Source: Desulfobacterales bacterium (lineage in GTDB: Bacteria > Desulfobacterota > DSM-4660 > Desulfatiglandales > Desulfatiglandaceae). Taken from it: a stretch of DNA of 5,517 bases. Where the stretch lies: assembly GCA_027061865.1 (NCBI GenBank), contig JAMOVZ010000433.1, positions 1 through 5,517 on the forward strand, read 5' to 3'. The translations under genes were made by a program, and so were the position numbers. Below are positions 4,754 to 5,517 of this stretch, piece by piece (within the stretch, counting starts at the first letter, position 1; each line of letters opens with the position of its first letter). The notes beneath the pieces are model-generated. The model ran no database searches and was not told the origin of the DNA. It worked only from the letters and a program-made list of their open reading frames with translations.

Positions 4754-4790
4754 AATCCCCCCATACCCCCCTTTCAAGAAAGGGGGGATT
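4754..4790. repeat. Palindromic repeat with two competing stems, in the rfbA-rfbC spacer
   Basis: Two left arms share one right arm. AATCCCCCC (4754-4762) pairs perfectly with GGGGGGATT (4782-4790), and CCCCCCTTT (4766-4774) pairs perfectly with AAAGGGGGG (4779-4787), leaving a CAAG loop. Only one stem can form at a time. In the rfb transcript it lies 18 bases upstream of the rfbC start codon. Confidence 0.88.
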
Positions 4791-4816
4791 GTTTGAAGTG
4801 GGAAGGGAGTAGAAAC

Positions 4817-4893
4817 GTCTTACTCCTTACTCTTTACATTTCACACCTTACCCTTCACTCCCCACCCTTCACACTTTACACCTCACTCCTCAC
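4817..4893. repeat. Eleven-unit degenerate heptamer tandem array
   Basis: The 77 bases divide without a break into eleven 7-base units with consensus NYYYYAC on the plus strand (for example TCCTTAC, CCTTCAC, ACCTCAC). The AC at positions 6-7 is present in all eleven, while the pyrimidine block varies. Apart from the first base there is no G on the plus strand. On the coding (minus) strand the units read GTRRRRN. The array covers the last codons and TGA stop of rfbA and most of the spacer before rfbC. A 6-bp hairpin, GGAGTA/TACTCC (4806-4826), lies at its left edge. Confidence 0.85.
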
Positions 4894-5517
4894 GACCGAT
4901 CAATCGCAGCAGATACCTGCCGTAACCGTTCTTTGCCAACGGCCTTGCCAGGGCCTCCAACCGGGCTTCATTGATATAGCCGAGCCTGTAGGCTATCTCA
5001 TCCGGGCAAGAGACCATCAAGGCCTGGCGTTCCTCGATCACCCGTATGAACTCAGAGGCCTGCATGAGGCTTTCATGCGTGCCTGTGTCAAGCCACGCTA
5101 CCCCACGGCCCAGTTTTTCCACGTTCAGCTCTCCCATGTCCAAGTAAGCGCGGTTTACATCGGTAATCTCCAGCTCGCCACGGGCAGAGGGCTTGAGCCC
5201 TGCTGCAATATCCAATACCCGGTTGTCATAGAAATAGATCCCTGTAACCGCATAGTTGGACCTGGGCCTCTCAGGCTTCTCTTCAATATCAACCGCCCTG
5301 CCCTCCAGGTCAAAGGATACAACGCCGTAACGCTGGGGGTCTCTCACCCAGTAGGCGAAAACGATGGCCCCCTTCTCCAGCGAGGCAGCCCTGCGCAACT
5401 GCTCAACCAGGCCATGGCCGTAGAAGATGTTATCGCCCAATATCATGCATACAGAATCCTCGCCCACGAACTCCCGGCCTATTATAAAGGCCTGGGCCAG
5501 TCCTTCGGGCCTTGGCT
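4883..5517 (-). CDS. rfbA: Glucose-1-phosphate thymidylyltransferase (5' end beyond window)
   Basis: The reading frame runs from the window edge to TGA at 4885-4883 and gives 210 residues, starting inside PRPEGLAQAFIIGREF. A GTG at 5467 is not the true start: the upstream residues in frame are clearly family sequence. RfbA/RmlA joins dTTP and glucose-1-phosphate to make dTDP-glucose, the first step of the rhamnose pathway, and is inhibited by dTDP-rhamnose. Landmarks are LGDNIFYGHGL, RYGVVSFD, IEEKPERPRSNYAVTGIYFYD, RGELEITDVNRAYL, RGVAWLDTGTHESL and IEERQALMVSCPDEIAYRLGYI. The two metal-binding Asp (GDN and LDTG) are 115 residues apart, as in known RmlA (111 and 226), so about 83 N-terminal residues, including the G-x-G-T-R-L nucleotide loop, lie outside the window. 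The C-terminus ends in R-E-E, encoded by the first units of the heptamer array. rfbC follows on the same strand. Confidence 0.95.
   Translation of the reverse strand, partial: PRPEGLAQAFIIGREFVGEDSVCMILGDNIFYGHGLVEQLRRAASLEKGAIVFAYWVRDPQRYGVVSFDLEGRAVDIEEKPERPRSNYAVTGIYFYDNRVLDIAAGLKPSARGELEITDVNRAYLDMGELNVEKLGRGVAWLDTGTHESLMQASEFIRVIEERQALMVSCPDEIAYRLGYINEARLEALARPLAKNGYGRYLLRLIGREE

Noticed and set aside
4817..4893. CRISPR array
   Set aside because: Units are seven bases with no spacers and no cas genes are present.
4883..5467. Complete rfbA starting at GTG 5467
   Set aside because: In-frame codons upstream to the window edge encode the conserved PRPEGLAQAFIIGREF segment, so the gene is cut by the window.

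Overview
The window looks like chromosomal DNA of a Gram-negative bacterium. It carries an outer-membrane beta-barrel protein with a signal peptide and a C-terminal Phe, dTDP-rhamnose genes, and a CCCCC/CCTTT palindromic intergenic repeat of the sort I associate with Desulfobacterota- and Nitrospirota-like genomes. That placement is an impression from repeat type and gene style; no rRNA or marker gene is present.

Left part (1-1362, plus strand): the end of a TauE/SafE-type membrane permease, a three-helix membrane protein whose layout resembles the DUF106/EMC3 branch of the Oxa1 superfamily, and a small unrecognised membrane protein. Strong GC hairpins of the repeat family separate them.

Middle part (1426-2441, minus strand): a RelE/ParE-type toxin with its overlapping antitoxin, a possible orphan IS256-like terminal repeat, and a small DUF559 (Vsr-like fold) endonuclease gene. 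Copies of one arm of the palindromic repeat lie at both ends of the DUF559 gene. One copy supplies its last codons and part of its stop codon, and an intact 21-bp-stem hairpin lies just upstream of it.

Right part (2449-5517, minus strand): transcription runs rfbA (5' end outside the window), rfbC, a 539-base non-coding stretch, then the porin-like gene and a textbook rho-independent terminator. rfbA and rfbC supply steps 1 and 3 of dTDP-L-rhamnose synthesis. Between them lie another palindromic repeat and an eleven-unit heptamer array, which also encodes the last residues and stop of rfbA. Upstream of the porin are a plausible promoter and two 33-bp copies of a nested dyad 111 bases apart, the best regulatory candidate here.

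The least ordinary features are the repeat-bracketed DUF559 gene, the in-phase degenerate heptamer array and the paired dyads. No tRNA, rRNA, CRISPR array or complete insertion sequence was seen.
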